A DNA stretch of 64,000 nucleotides. Source: Peribacillus glennii. GTDB lineage: Bacteria; Bacillota; Bacilli; Bacillales; DSM-1321. The stretch is taken from positions 168,869-232,868 of the forward strand of contig NZ_QVTD01000008.1 in NCBI RefSeq assembly GCF_003429105.1. The letters are read 5' to 3'. The notes beneath the pieces are model-generated. The model searched no databases. It saw only the letters and a program-made list of their open reading frames with translations, and was not told where the DNA came from. Below, one piece after another: positions 23,099 to 32,505 of the stretch (its first letter is position 1; the number at the start of each line of letters is the position of its first letter). The position numbers and the translations under genes were made by a program.

Positions 23099-24772
23099 AT
23101 GAATTTTTATAAAGAAGACAAGCAGCTGCAGGAATTGTTGAAGGAATTATTGGATGGCGATTTTTTTCAATATGCTGATCGGGAGCTTGGGGAATTCGGG
23201 GAAAAGTGTGCGGGGGAAATTGATGAGCGTGCAAGGTTTACCGACAGGGAAGGCCAGCCGAAGCTAATCAAGTATAATGCCTACGGGGAGGATATTTCGG
23301 AGATTTGGGTGAATGAAGGGTACCGGAAAACAGTGCAGCAAACATACAATACCGGAATAGTCGGCTTTGTGCATAAAGTGATTCCGGAGCTTCAGAAAAA
23401 GGGGAATTATATATACTCTTATGCCCAGGGTTATCTGCTTTCCCAAACTGAACCGGGGTTTTACTGTCCGGTTACCTTAACGATGGCTACGGCCTATTTG
23501 TTGGATCAGTATGCTGATGATGAAGTGAAAAATCGTTTCCTGCCGCATGTTGCTTCAACAGGAGAGGTGCCTCTTTATGAAGGGGCAACATTTTTAACAG
23601 AGCGGCAGGGAGGTTCGGATGTAGGTGCCAATGAAACAAAAGCTGTCTTTAATGGTTCCGGATATCGGCTGTTTGGCGAAAAATATTTTGCTTCCAATGC
23701 CGGGATGTGCGGCGTTGCGATGGTATTGGCAAGAAAGGAAGGAGCGCCTGGCGGAACCAAAGGGCTGACTCTTTTTGCCGTTCCATGGCGAAAGGAAGAT
23801 GGAAGCCTGAACGGGATCAAAATACGCCGGTTGAAGGATAAGCTGGGGGTTCGGGCTGTTCCATCTGCAGAGGTCGAGTTTGAAGGGGCAGAAGCGTTTG
23901 TTGTCGGGGACCCCGCTAAAGGCTTTTACTACATGATGGAAGCTCTTAATCTGTCCCGTGTCTGTAATACAATAGCTTCCCTGGGCATCATGCGCCGGGC
24001 ATTGCAGGAAGCGAAACACTATGCGTCCAATCGAAGCTCATTTGGCCATAAGCTTACTGATTTCCCGATGGTAAAGGATACATTGTCCAGGCTTGCGGTT
24101 AAACATGAAATTGAAACACGGACTGTTTTTAAGTACCTTCCGTTATTTGAGAAAGTCATGAATAGCCGTGATTCCGTCAGCAAAGAAGAGGAAGTGCTGA
24201 ATCGGTTATATATCGCACTCTTGAAAAAGGAGACGGCAGAGCAGGCCATTACCTTCTCGCATGAAGCCATCGAAATGCACGGGGGCAATGGCTACATTGA
24301 AGACTTCATTGTTCCCCGGCTGCTCCGTGACGCCCAGGTGCTGACGGTTTGGGAAGGTACCGCCAATATTCTAGGATTGGAAGTTTTCAGGCTTATCCAA
24401 AAATTTAACGCACATGAATTGTTTATTATGGAGATGACGGAACGCCTTCAGGCAGTAACCCAGAATTATGAAGGCTGGACCACTCCGGTTGAAAATGGCA
24501 TCCATGAACTGAAAGTATTGTTATCGTTCCTGGGGAAGGCATCCTCAAACCATCAGACCTTCCATTCAAAAAAAACGGCGAAACTTATGGTGGACATTCT
24601 GGAAAGTATCGTAGCCCTGGAATATGCCGCTTCTGGAAATGAGCGGGCCCGAAAGGTAATGGAGGTTTTCATCGAAGAAACATGGGGCGAATCACATATA
24701 TTTAATGATAGAATGCGTACAGTTGAATACTTTGGCCAAATAGTCATGAATCATATTGAAATACCGAATTGA
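23099..24772 (+). CDS. Acyl-CoA dehydrogenase, long (AidB-like) type
   Basis: This 557-residue FAD-dependent dehydrogenase is longer than classical enzymes (about 380) because of an N-terminal extension and a C-terminal helical region, as in AidB-type family members. Signatures are VTLTMATAYLLDQY, TERQGGSDVGANET (flavin and substrate contacts), KDKLGVRAVPSAEVEF, NRSSFGHKL, MHGGNGYIEDF and a LLRDAQVLTVWEGTANI C-terminal FAD motif. ATG 23099 follows GGAGGTG; the frame extends upstream to 22976 over the ligase remnant in error. It is the last gene of the MerR-controlled unit. Confidence 0.88.
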   Translation: MNFYKEDKQLQELLKELLDGDFFQYADRELGEFGEKCAGEIDERARFTDREGQPKLIKYNAYGEDISEIWVNEGYRKTVQQTYNTGIVGFVHKVIPELQKKGNYIYSYAQGYLLSQTEPGFYCPVTLTMATAYLLDQYADDEVKNRFLPHVASTGEVPLYEGATFLTERQGGSDVGANETKAVFNGSGYRLFGEKYFASNAGMCGVAMVLARKEGAPGGTKGLTLFAVPWRKEDGSLNGIKIRRLKDKLGVRAVPSAEVEFEGAEAFVVGDPAKGFYYMMEALNLSRVCNTIASLGIMRRALQEAKHYASNRSSFGHKLTDFPMVKDTLSRLAVKHEIETRTVFKYLPLFEKVMNSRDSVSKEEEVLNRLYIALLKKETAEQAITFSHEAIEMHGGNGYIEDFIVPRLLRDAQVLTVWEGTANILGLEVFRLIQKFNAHELFIMEMTERLQAVTQNYEGWTTPVENGIHELKVLLSFLGKASSNHQTFHSKKTAKLMVDILESIVALEYAASGNERARKVMEVFIEETWGESHIFNDRMRTVEYFGQIVMNHIEIPN

Positions 24773-24784
24773 TATTTGTGAAAG

Positions 24785-24826
24785 GGCTGTTTTTAAGTTA
24801 ACTTTAGACTTGAGACAGCCTTTTTA
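24785..24826 (+). terminator. Intrinsic terminator
   Basis: GGCTGT (24785-24790) pairs with ACAGCC (24815-24820), with inner AAGT/ACTT pairing, and a TTTTT run follows. Confidence 0.8.
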
Positions 24827-24914
24827 TCCTCTATTATGTCGATTCCCCAACTTTCTCTCGATTTTGAAAACCCTCTTATTATTACATGTCATAAATCATT
24901 GCCATGAGCAGTAT

Positions 24915-25215
24915 TTTATTATAGGGACGCTTGCTGCAAGCTGGACGTATGTAGGAAGCGAAGATAATTCGACCATCATTTACGGAGAAAAAGTAATCCT
25001 GCGGCTGGAAGAACATCCCGACTATTCGTTGGTTGTACAATATAAAAATGGTGAAACCGTAAACTATGAATTAGGGAAAATCCAATCAAATGATGAGGGC
25101 GGGCAGAGCAGTTCCCGCGTTATCGACGAGTTTGTCGCAAGCATCGTCCGCGCTAGAAGCGAACGAAACAAAATCCATTGTCCATGTCGACGTGGAAGAA
25201 GTATCTCTTTCATAA
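24915..25215 (+). pseudogene. C-terminal remnant of a second Gfo/Idh/MocA oxidoreductase
   Basis: The frame reads GTLAASWTYVGSEDNSTIIY then VILRLEEHPDYSLVVQYKNG and DEFVASIV, the beta-sheet C-terminal domain of MocA-type dehydrogenases. It then shifts frame to ALEANETKSIVHVDVEEVSL and a stop at 25213. The NAD-binding half is absent, and a short stretch before the C-terminus is lost. The intact paralogue follows 17 bp downstream, so this was a tandem pair. Confidence 0.75.
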
Positions 25216-25232
25216 AAAGTGAGGTGCCGGGC

Positions 25233-26273
25233 ATGAATAAATTGCGGATAGGCCTGATAGGTGTAGGTGGAATTGCCACGACTAGGCACATTCCCACCTT
25301 GCTGAAACTGGCCGACCGAGTAACAATTGTGGCTGTAAGTGATATTGATGCCAATAGGGCAAGTTCGGTTGCAGCCGCGTTTAACATTCCGAAAGCCTAT
25401 CAAAACTATGAAGAAATGTTTCATGAGATTGATGCCGTTTTTATTAGTACACCTAATAAATTCCATGCAGAGATAACAATTGCGGCCATGACCGCGGGGC
25501 TTCATGTATTCTGTGAAAAACCCATGGCGCTTACAAGTGCTGAATGCGAAGCGATGGTTTCTGCTTCAAAGCAGGCAGGGAAAATTTTATCAATCGGTTA
25601 TCATTACCGGTTTATGAAGGAACCCAAAGGTGCAAAAAGAATCATGGCGTCTGGAGCAGTTGGTAATCCTCTTGTAGTCAGGGTCCAGGCGATTAGACGG
25701 AGAAAGGTTCCTGGATGGGGAGTGTTTACGAATAAGGAGCTTCAGGGTGGAGGCAGTTTAATCGATTATGGATGCCATCTATTGGACCTTTCCCTTTGGC
25801 TGATAGGCCACCCCGAGCCGGTAGAAGTAATGGGAACTGCCTACAATGCCTTAAGCCGCTCGCCGGGACAGGTTAATCAATGGGGGAGCTTTAATCCGGA
25901 CACCTTTGAGGTAGACGACCATGTGACCGCATATATTAAATTTGCCGGCGGGACTTCGCTGTTACTGGAAACTTCATGGTCCAATAATATTAAAGAGGAT
26001 GTTATCGAAAATGTAAGCATTTCCGGGGAAAAGGGAGGACTTGATGTTTTTCCGTTGACTGTCAACTATGCAAAGGAAGGAATGCTTTTTAATAGCGAAG
26101 CTGCCTGGATTCCAGGAGAGGAAGACCCGAGTCTTCCACAGGCAGAAAACTTCATTAATGCTTGCCAGGGTTTGGAAGAGCAGCTCGTAAAGCCGGAGGA
26201 AGCGTGGAAGGTTAGTGCCATCATTGAAAAAATTTATGAAAGCACCAATCTTGGTACAAGTGTAAGGTTTTAA
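25233..26273 (+). CDS. Gfo/Idh/MocA-family NAD(P)-dependent oxidoreductase
   Basis: This 346-residue protein has an N-terminal Rossmann fold (IGLIGVGGIATTRHIPTLLK at about 4-24), FCEKPMALT with the conserved EKP at about 93-99, and a C-terminal beta-sheet domain with GGGSLIDYGCHLLDLSLWLI (catalytic Asp/His type motif). Expected substrates are inositols or sugar derivatives. ATG 25233 is chosen because the fold begins there; the frame upstream belongs to the pseudogene. It is followed 27 bp later by a sugar isomerase, a usual partner in inositol-like sugar catabolism. Confidence 0.88.
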   Translation: MNKLRIGLIGVGGIATTRHIPTLLKLADRVTIVAVSDIDANRASSVAAAFNIPKAYQNYEEMFHEIDAVFISTPNKFHAEITIAAMTAGLHVFCEKPMALTSAECEAMVSASKQAGKILSIGYHYRFMKEPKGAKRIMASGAVGNPLVVRVQAIRRRKVPGWGVFTNKELQGGGSLIDYGCHLLDLSLWLIGHPEPVEVMGTAYNALSRSPGQVNQWGSFNPDTFEVDDHVTAYIKFAGGTSLLLETSWSNNIKEDVIENVSISGEKGGLDVFPLTVNYAKEGMLFNSEAAWIPGEEDPSLPQAENFINACQGLEEQLVKPEEAWKVSAIIEKIYESTNLGTSVRF

Positions 26274-26300
26274 ACGATGGGGAAGGATGATTGATCTACG

Positions 26301-27269
26301 ATGAAACTAGGAGTTTTTACAGTCTTATTTGCGGACAAACCCTTTGAAGAAATGCTGGATTATGTGAAAGCTGCCGGTGTTGCTGCAGTAGAAATTGGAA
26401 CCGGCAACTATCCTGGAAATGCGCATTGTGACCTTGATGGCTTGCTTTCAAGCAAAGACAAGCGTGATGAATATATGGATAAAATCACGTCGCGCGGCTT
26501 GGCCATCAGCGCTTTTAGCTGCCATGGGAATCCACTTTCTCCCGACAGGGATTTCGCCAAGACATCCCACGAGACCTTTGTAAAGACCGTGCAGCTTGCA
26601 GAGCTGTTACAGGTCCCTGTAGTCAACTGCTTTTCGGGAACGGCCGGTGACCATGAAGGTGCTAAATATCCGAACTGGCCTGTTACCCCCTGGCCAAACG
26701 AATATGGAGATGTGCTGAAATGGCAATGGGAAGAAAAACTGATTCCCTATTGGAAAGAATGGGGGCAGTATGCTAAGGATCGTAATGTGAAAATCGGGTT
26801 AGAGCTGCACGGAGGATTTTTGGTCCATACGCCGTATACCCTTTTGAAACTTAGGGAACAGACTTGTGATGCGATAGGAGCAAACCTGGACCCGAGCCAT
26901 TTATGGTGGCAAGGGATCGATCCGGTTGCCGCAATTAAAATACTTGGAAAAGAAAATGCAATCCATCATTTCCATGCGAAAGATACATATATCGATCAGG
27001 AAAACGTCAATATGTACGGATTAACCGATATGCAGCCATATGGGGAAGTGAAAACCAGGGCTTGGACATTCCGGTCTGTCGGCTGCGGCCATAGCAACCA
27101 GGAATGGTCCAATATGATGAGCGCCCTGCGTACTTTTGGGTACGACTATGTAGTAAGCATTGAGCATGAAGACCCGTTAATGTCGATTGAAGAGGGCTTC
27201 AAACGCGCGGTGGCTAATCTGCAATCGGTTCTAATTCACCAACAGCCATCCTCCATGTGGTGGGTCTAA
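26301..27269 (+). CDS. Sugar phosphate isomerase/epimerase (xylose isomerase-like TIM barrel)
   Basis: This 322-residue AP-endonuclease-2-like TIM barrel starts MKLGVFTVLFADKPFEEML. Metal-binding candidates are GLELHGGF, NLDPSHLWWQGIDPV, HHFHAKDTYID and SIEHEDP, the Glu/Asp/His set of the family. It probably interconverts keto-inositol or ketose intermediates made by the adjacent MocA dehydrogenase. The ribosome binding site (GGAAGGA) is rather distant from ATG 26301. A terminator follows. Confidence 0.85.
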   Translation: MKLGVFTVLFADKPFEEMLDYVKAAGVAAVEIGTGNYPGNAHCDLDGLLSSKDKRDEYMDKITSRGLAISAFSCHGNPLSPDRDFAKTSHETFVKTVQLAELLQVPVVNCFSGTAGDHEGAKYPNWPVTPWPNEYGDVLKWQWEEKLIPYWKEWGQYAKDRNVKIGLELHGGFLVHTPYTLLKLREQTCDAIGANLDPSHLWWQGIDPVAAIKILGKENAIHHFHAKDTYIDQENVNMYGLTDMQPYGEVKTRAWTFRSVGCGHSNQEWSNMMSALRTFGYDYVVSIEHEDPLMSIEEGFKRAVANLQSVLIHQQPSSMWWV

Positions 27270-27288
27270 TATAATCAGGTTTAAGTAA

Positions 27289-27325
27289 GGAGGGTTCCCA
27301 ATTTCGGAAACCCTTCTTTTATTTT
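27289..27325 (+). terminator. Intrinsic terminator
   Basis: AGGGTTCC pairs with GGAAACCCT around an AATTTC loop (27291-27314), followed by a T-rich tract. Confidence 0.8.
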
Positions 27326-27518
27326 AAATTTTTCCATTAGGATTTTTTGTTAAATAACCGTAAAAATCTTTGATTCTATCACATCCTGTAGAAAAATAGT
27401 AAAGGAAAGTATATAATGGAAAAAAATACATAAAGGTTCAGGCTTTTATACTACTCAATGAAAATAACAGTTATCAACTTTTGCACCATGGCCTGAGCTC
27501 CGCAATAGGGGGAGAATA

Positions 27519-28088
27519 ATGAAGAAAAGTATCGTTTTATTGTTTACTATTTTTCTGACATTGGCATTTGGCTCAGGGGCATTTGCTTCTGAAAATGGCG
27601 ATGTTGAAGAGGCATTAATGATCATTGATGAAACCAACGCTACAATAGATGCCGAAATCGATAAGGCAGTTGCAGAAGCTGATCAACTTCAACAGGAATA
27701 TTTTGAAGACATTCAATCTGTTGAAGGTGCGGATGTGATTATTTCATTAAGAGAAGAACAAACAAGCCTAGAAGCACAGCTGTCAACTGAAACAGATGCT
27801 GATGCAACGGCAGTTATCAAGGAAAGATTAGCTGCCATTGACGCACAAGTAATCGAGGAAGAAAACAAATTGAGTGAGCAATCCGACTACTTTACGGAAC
27901 GAACTGCTGAATTCCATACTGAGTTAGACCAGCTTATCCATGAATTGGATATCCTTACAAGAAACATGACCGCTAAAGCAATTGAAAAAGCAGCTGAACT
28001 TGGAGTTACCGCTGAGTGTGAATGGAAGTTGGTTAAGATTGCACATCAGTGGGTTTGGATTGATCCGATTAGGGTGGTAGGAGCTTAA
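27519..28088 (+). CDS. Secreted coiled-coil protein of unknown function
   Basis: This 189-residue protein has a clear signal peptide (MKKSIVLLFTIFLTLAFG, SGAFAS cleavage near residue 24). The mature part is acidic and predicted almost entirely helical coiled coil (about 30-160). It ends with a short aromatic tail WKLVKIAHQWVWIDPIRVVG. The family was not recognised beyond a Bacillus-type secreted helical protein. The start follows AGGGGGAG. It is monocistronic, with a terminator after it. Confidence 0.75.
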   Translation: MKKSIVLLFTIFLTLAFGSGAFASENGDVEEALMIIDETNATIDAEIDKAVAEADQLQQEYFEDIQSVEGADVIISLREEQTSLEAQLSTETDADATAVIKERLAAIDAQVIEEENKLSEQSDYFTERTAEFHTELDQLIHELDILTRNMTAKAIEKAAELGVTAECEWKLVKIAHQWVWIDPIRVVGA

Positions 28089-28134
28089 AAATACTTATGA
28101 CAGTATTTTCTTTATAAGTTATAATATAGAAAAA

Positions 28135-28167
28135 AAGGATTCTTTTCGATGGAGAATCCTTTTTTTA
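28135..28167 (+). terminator. Intrinsic terminator
   Basis: AAGGATTCT (28136-28144) pairs with AGAATCCTT (28153-28161), followed by TTTTTT. Confidence 0.9.
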
Positions 28168-28191
28168 TTTCCGACATAAGGAGAATATTAA

Positions 28192-29100
28192 GTGGAAGGA
28201 CTAACAATTTCAAAAAAAGGAAGCCCTTTAGATATAGTTCACCAATATTCTAATGAGCTTAGTTTATTGGCACGTGACAACGGAGTAGATATCATGTTGC
28301 AAACTGTCTATAAAGATAAGCTGTTTTATGTTTATCCTAGTGAAAAGGCCGAAGTGTTTGAATTTATTTTTATTTTAAACGGAGAAATGGAATATGAACA
28401 CAACGGGCAAAAAACAACACTTGTAGCCCATGACTCCTTCACCGTTAAAGGGTTAAAAGAACCAATTTACTTTTCAGCTAAAACAGATGTAACCTACCTG
28501 TGGGTAATTACAGAACCGATATTTCAACATTTAAGTCAAGATCACCAAAATTTAACCCATATAGCGAAACAGGTGGAGAGTAAGGACCGTTATACATTTA
28601 AACATAGTGAAAGGGTTGCTACTCTTTCAGTTAAAATAGCGAAACTTCTAAAGTTACAGTCTAGTCTGGTTGAACAACTATTTCTAGCTGCTGAACTGCA
28701 TGATATCGGTAAAATCAATGTACCTGTTGAGATATTAAACAAACCTGGAAAGTTAACGAAAGAAGAGTTTGACATAATCAAAAGACACCCGAGGGACGGA
28801 GCGGACATGCTAAGAGGAACGGTCTACAGCAATTTAGCAGAAATAATAGACCAGCATCATGAGCGCTTGGATGGATCGGGTTATCCCAAAGGACTCAAAG
28901 GCAATGAAATTTTACTGCCGGCAAAGATAATCGGAGTATGTGATTCCTTTGACGCAATGACTGACGATCGGGCATATCGAAAGGGGAAAACTGCACAATT
29001 CGCGATTGACGAGCTGAAAAGTTTAGCGGGAATAAAATATGATGTTGCACTAGTTAAAGCGCTTGAAAAGGTTTTAAAGGATGAAGGAAAGATAAAGTAG
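28192..29100 (+). CDS. Cupin-HD-GYP domain protein (probable cyclic-di-GMP phosphodiesterase or sensor)
   Basis: This 302-residue protein has an N-terminal cupin-like beta-barrel (about 40-110, FEFIFILNGEMEYEHNG) fused to an HD-GYP domain (about 130-295). The phosphodiesterase set is present: HDIGKINVPVEIL (HD), then KRHPRDGADML, DQHHERLDGSGYPKGLKG (HHE..DG.GYP) and VCDSFDAMTDDRAYRKGK. All metal and GYP residues are intact. The GTG start at 28192 has AAGGAG at good spacing. The cupin probably senses a small ligand. It is a single-gene unit. Confidence 0.87.
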   Translation: MEGLTISKKGSPLDIVHQYSNELSLLARDNGVDIMLQTVYKDKLFYVYPSEKAEVFEFIFILNGEMEYEHNGQKTTLVAHDSFTVKGLKEPIYFSAKTDVTYLWVITEPIFQHLSQDHQNLTHIAKQVESKDRYTFKHSERVATLSVKIAKLLKLQSSLVEQLFLAAELHDIGKINVPVEILNKPGKLTKEEFDIIKRHPRDGADMLRGTVYSNLAEIIDQHHERLDGSGYPKGLKGNEILLPAKIIGVCDSFDAMTDDRAYRKGKTAQFAIDELKSLAGIKYDVALVKALEKVLKDEGKIK

Positions 29101-29130
29101 GATAATGATTTCCCCTACTAACCAAGACTT

Positions 29131-29160
29131 GCAGACGCCAAAAGGTTTCTGCTTTTTTTA
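29131..29160 (+). terminator. Intrinsic terminator
   Basis: GCAGA (29131-29135) pairs with TCTGC (29148-29152), extended by weak inner pairs, followed by seven T. Confidence 0.75.
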
Positions 29161-29297
29161 TTCCCCGAAGCCTGTTATTGATTATTCTTCCCCCCGAATT
29201 TCATAAATTTAAAAATGGTTTTACTAATTTTTCTGTTATAATAACTATATATTCAAAAAATTTAGATTTATAAAAATTGAGTTAAGGAGGTTGACTC

Positions 29298-30065
29298 TTG
29301 GAAATTTCAAATTCTATTGCCGTTGTTACTGGCGGGGCATCGGGGTTGGGGGAAGCCACGGCCAAAAATATCATCGGAAAAGGCGGCAAAGTCCTTATCG
29401 TGGATATGTCTGAAGAAAAAGGTAAGCGCTTGCAAGAGGAATTAGGACTGTCTGTTTTATTTGTGCGGGCTGATGTAACAAAAGGGGAAGATGTAGAAAA
29501 TGCCTTAAATCAGGCCATTCAAAGATTTGGTTCCATAAACACCGTTGTAAATTGCGCAGGGATAGGGATTGCAAGAAAAGTGCTAAGCAAAAAAGGGCCG
29601 CATGACCTGGAGTCGTTTTCAAAAGTGATTTCGATCAATTTGATTGGCAGTTTCAATGTAATCCGTCTTGCTGCCGAAAAAATGGTACATAACGATGAAA
29701 ATACAGAAGGGGAAAGGGGGGTAATCATCAATACGGCATCGGTTGCTGCCTTTGAAGGGCAAATTGGACAGGCGGCATACAGTGCATCCAAGGGTGGAAT
29801 CGTAGGGATGACTTTGCCGATTGCAAGGGAGCTGGCCTCAAGCGGAATCAGGGTTATGTCCGTGGCCCCTGGATTATTTCACACGCCTATGTTTGACTCG
29901 CTGCCTGAAGAAGCACGGGTTTCACTTGGCAGAACTGTACCGTTTCCTTCAAGGCTTGGATATCCTGAAGAGTATGCAAAATTAGTGGAAAGCATTATTG
30001 GAAATCCGATGCTGAACGGGGAAACAATCCGCCTGGATGGGGCTATCCGCATGCAGCCAAGATAA
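29298..30065 (+). CDS. Short-chain dehydrogenase, 3-hydroxyacyl-CoA dehydrogenase-like (HSD10 type)
   Basis: This 255-residue SDR has the TGGASGLG nucleotide loop, ADVTKGEDV (NAD specificity region), NCAGIGIA, the catalytic Tyr161-x3-Lys165 (YSASKGG) and [10 protein letters not shown]. The pattern is that of type II 3-hydroxyacyl-CoA dehydrogenases, which oxidise 3-hydroxyacyl-CoA in beta-oxidation. The start is TTG 29298 with a perfect AAGGAGG at 7 bp. It is first in a four-gene operon with acyl-CoA dehydrogenase, thiolase and acyl-CoA synthetase. An enoyl-CoA hydratase is not encoded in the operon. Confidence 0.88.
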   Translation: MEISNSIAVVTGGASGLGEATAKNIIGKGGKVLIVDMSEEKGKRLQEELGLSVLFVRADVTKGEDVENALNQAIQRFGSINTVVNCAGIGIARKVLSKKGPHDLESFSKVISINLIGSFNVIRLAAEKMVHNDENTEGERGVIINTASVAAFEGQIGQAAYSASKGGIVGMTLPIARELASSGIRVMSVAPGLFHTPMFDSLPEEARVSLGRTVPFPSRLGYPEEYAKLVESIIGNPMLNGETIRLDGAIRMQPR

Positions 30066-30102
30066 ATGAAATATCACAACCCGATGGTGAGGAGAATGTA
30101 CA

Positions 30103-31248
30103 ATGGGGCATCTGTTTTTAACCGAAGAGCATAATATTTTTCGCAAATCATTGAGGAAATTTCTTGATAAAGAAGCATATCCATTTTATGACCAATGGGA
30201 AAAAGAAAGGATGATTCCGCGCTCCTTCTGGGAAAAGCTTGGGGAACAGGGCTTTCTTTGTCCTGATATTGATGAACAGTATGGCGGGTCCGGTGTTGAT
30301 TGGGGATTTGCCGCTGTCATTAATGAAGAGCTGGAGCGGGTAGGGTCCGGCCTTGTAGGTGTAGGCCTGCACAATGATATTGTCGTTCCATACATCACTG
30401 CGTATGGAACAGAAGAGCAAAAGCAGAGATGGCTTCCCAAGTGTGCGACCGGTGAGATCATTACAGCAATCGCCATGACAGAACCGGGTACAGGTTCGGA
30501 TCTTGCCAGCATAAAAACAACCGCAATTCTTAATGGGGACCACTATATATTAAAAGGCCAAAAAACGTTCATCACAAACGGGATCCAGTCGGATTTAATC
30601 ATTGTTGCCTGTAAAACAGATCCGAACGCGGTGCCTAAGCATAAAGGAGTAAGCCTGATTGCGGTCGAAAGGGATACACCTGGTTTTTCAAGGGGCCGGA
30701 AGCTGGATAAGGTAGGTTTGCATTGCCAGGATACGGCGGAATTGATTTTCGAGGATTGCCGCGTGCCAAAGGAAAACCTGATTGGTGCAGAAGGAAAAGG
30801 CTTTACATACCTTATGGAAAAACTTCAGCAGGAGCGCCTGGTCGTGGCAATTGCCGCCCAGGTTGCCGCGGAAGACATGCTGGAGATGACACTCGATTAT
30901 GTAAAGTCGAGGGAAGCTTTCGGCAAACCGATTGGGAAATTCCAAAATACCCAGTTTAAAATAGCCGAAATGGCTACGGAAATTGAAATGGGGAGGGCGT
31001 TCCTGGATCAGCTCATTGCCAGCCATATTGCAGGGGAGGATATCGTGACCAAGGTTTCGATGGCAAAATGGAAGCTGACTGAGATGGCAAGGGAAGTGGC
31101 GGCACAGTGCATGCAGCTTCACGGTGGCTACGGATATATGGAAGAGTATAAGATTGCTAGAAGATATCGCGATATTCCCGTGGCAAGCATTTATGCGGGC
31201 ACTAATGAAATCATGAAAACCATCATTGCCAAAAACCTTGGTTTGTAA
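30103..31248 (+). CDS. Acyl-CoA dehydrogenase
   Basis: This 381-residue family member of normal length has AIAMTEPGTGSDLASIKTTA (flavin-binding motif), KTFITNG, DTAELIFEDCRVPKENLIG, REAFGKPIGKFQNTQFKIAE and the C-terminal QLHGGYGYMEEY then IYAGTNEIMKTIIA. In this subclass the catalytic Glu sits in the YAGTNEI region. It introduces the alpha-beta double bond in an acyl-CoA, passing electrons to ETF. It is the second gene of the operon, 37 bp after the SDR gene, with GAGGAG before the start. Confidence 0.9.
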   Translation: MGHLFLTEEHNIFRKSLRKFLDKEAYPFYDQWEKERMIPRSFWEKLGEQGFLCPDIDEQYGGSGVDWGFAAVINEELERVGSGLVGVGLHNDIVVPYITAYGTEEQKQRWLPKCATGEIITAIAMTEPGTGSDLASIKTTAILNGDHYILKGQKTFITNGIQSDLIIVACKTDPNAVPKHKGVSLIAVERDTPGFSRGRKLDKVGLHCQDTAELIFEDCRVPKENLIGAEGKGFTYLMEKLQQERLVVAIAAQVAAEDMLEMTLDYVKSREAFGKPIGKFQNTQFKIAEMATEIEMGRAFLDQLIASHIAGEDIVTKVSMAKWKLTEMAREVAAQCMQLHGGYGYMEEYKIARRYRDIPVASIYAGTNEIMKTIIAKNLGL

Positions 31249-31277
31249 AAACTATTGATAATAGAGAGGAAGATTCC

Positions 31278-32429
31278 ATGCGTGAGGTAGTAATCGTTGA
31301 AGGGCTTCGTACACCTGTCGGGAGAAAGAACGGCGTCCTTAAAGACATCCGCCCTGACGATTTAGCGGCAGAGGTATTAAAAGAATTAGTGAATCGCACC
31401 GGAATCAAACCCGAAATAATCGATGATGTTATCCTTGGCTGCGTTAGCCAGACAGGTGAACAGGCGGGTGACATTGCGAGGGTGGCAGCATTAATAGCCG
31501 GATATCCGATTGAGGTTCCGGGAACTACTGTGGACCGCCAGTGCGGGTCAAGCCAGCAGGCAGTCCATTTTGCGGCACAGGCCATCCTTTCCGGCGATAT
31601 GGATGTTGTCGTGGCAGGCGGTGTAGAAAGTATGACCCGTGTTCCGATCGGATCCTCCTATCAAGGAGCTGGATTAAGTGAAAAATTGACAAACCAGTAT
31701 GAAATGATCCATCAAGGCGTGTCAGCCGAACGAATAGCCGAAAAGTACGGTATTACCCGACAAGAATGTGACCAATTCTCCTTGGAAAGCCATCAAAAAG
31801 CCTTGCGTGCGCAAGCGGAAGGATATTTTGACCGGGAAATCATACCGGTAACCGGAACACTTGCTGATGGCAGTTCTGCTGAAATACGCCAAGATTCCGG
31901 ACCTAGGAAGGAGACTTCCCTTGAAGCACTGGCCGGGCTAAAGACGGTATTTAAAGAAGACGGGCTTATTCATGCAGGCAATTCCAGCCAGATCAGCGAC
32001 GGGGCAGCAGCCCTTTTATTGATGGAACGAAAGAAGGCGGAAGAGCTTGGATTGAAGCCGCGTTTTAAGGTGCATACAAGAGTGGTGGTCGGTTCAGATC
32101 CAACTTTGATGTTGACAGGACCGATTCCGGCCACAAAGAAGGCGCTCGAAAAGTCAGGGTTGAGTATTGATGATATCGATATTTTTGAAGTGAATGAGGC
32201 GTTTGCGCCAGTGGCCCTCGCCTGGATTCAAGAGTTAGGTGTGGACCGTGAAAAGCTCAACCCCAATGGAGGTGCCATAGCGCTAGGACATCCGCTTGGC
32301 GGCAGCGGTGCTCGTTTAATGGTCACGATGATGCATGAATTGGAACGGACAGGAGGGCGTTATGGACTGCAAACGATGTGTGAAGGGCATGGCATGGCCA
32401 ATGCGACCATTATCGAACGTATAGGGTAA
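31278..32429 (+). CDS. Acetyl-CoA acyltransferase (thiolase)
   Basis: This 383-residue thiolase has Cys89 (RQCGSSQQAV), His338 (GHPLGGSGAR) and Cys368 (MCEGHGMAN) as the catalytic triad, and NEAFAPVA. The CEGHG variant of the usual CxGxG motif is typical of thiolases acting on longer or branched chains. It cleaves 3-ketoacyl-CoA in the operon's degradation route. It lies 29 bp after the dehydrogenase gene. Confidence 0.9.
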   Translation: MREVVIVEGLRTPVGRKNGVLKDIRPDDLAAEVLKELVNRTGIKPEIIDDVILGCVSQTGEQAGDIARVAALIAGYPIEVPGTTVDRQCGSSQQAVHFAAQAILSGDMDVVVAGGVESMTRVPIGSSYQGAGLSEKLTNQYEMIHQGVSAERIAEKYGITRQECDQFSLESHQKALRAQAEGYFDREIIPVTGTLADGSSAEIRQDSGPRKETSLEALAGLKTVFKEDGLIHAGNSSQISDGAAALLLMERKKAEELGLKPRFKVHTRVVVGSDPTLMLTGPIPATKKALEKSGLSIDDIDIFEVNEAFAPVALAWIQELGVDREKLNPNGGAIALGHPLGGSGARLMVTMMHELERTGGRYGLQTMCEGHGMANATIIERIG

Positions 32430-32505
32430 ACAATGTGCATACAGGGGGAAACAGTACCTTCCCCCTTTGCCTTTAAAGTGAATAAATTGTTTAGGAGGAA
32501 CCTGC

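Noticed and set aside
24756..25232. N-terminal 159-residue extension of the MocA oxidoreductase
   Set aside because: It contains a terminator and the C-terminal part of another MocA gene that happens to be in frame; the true fold starts at 25233.
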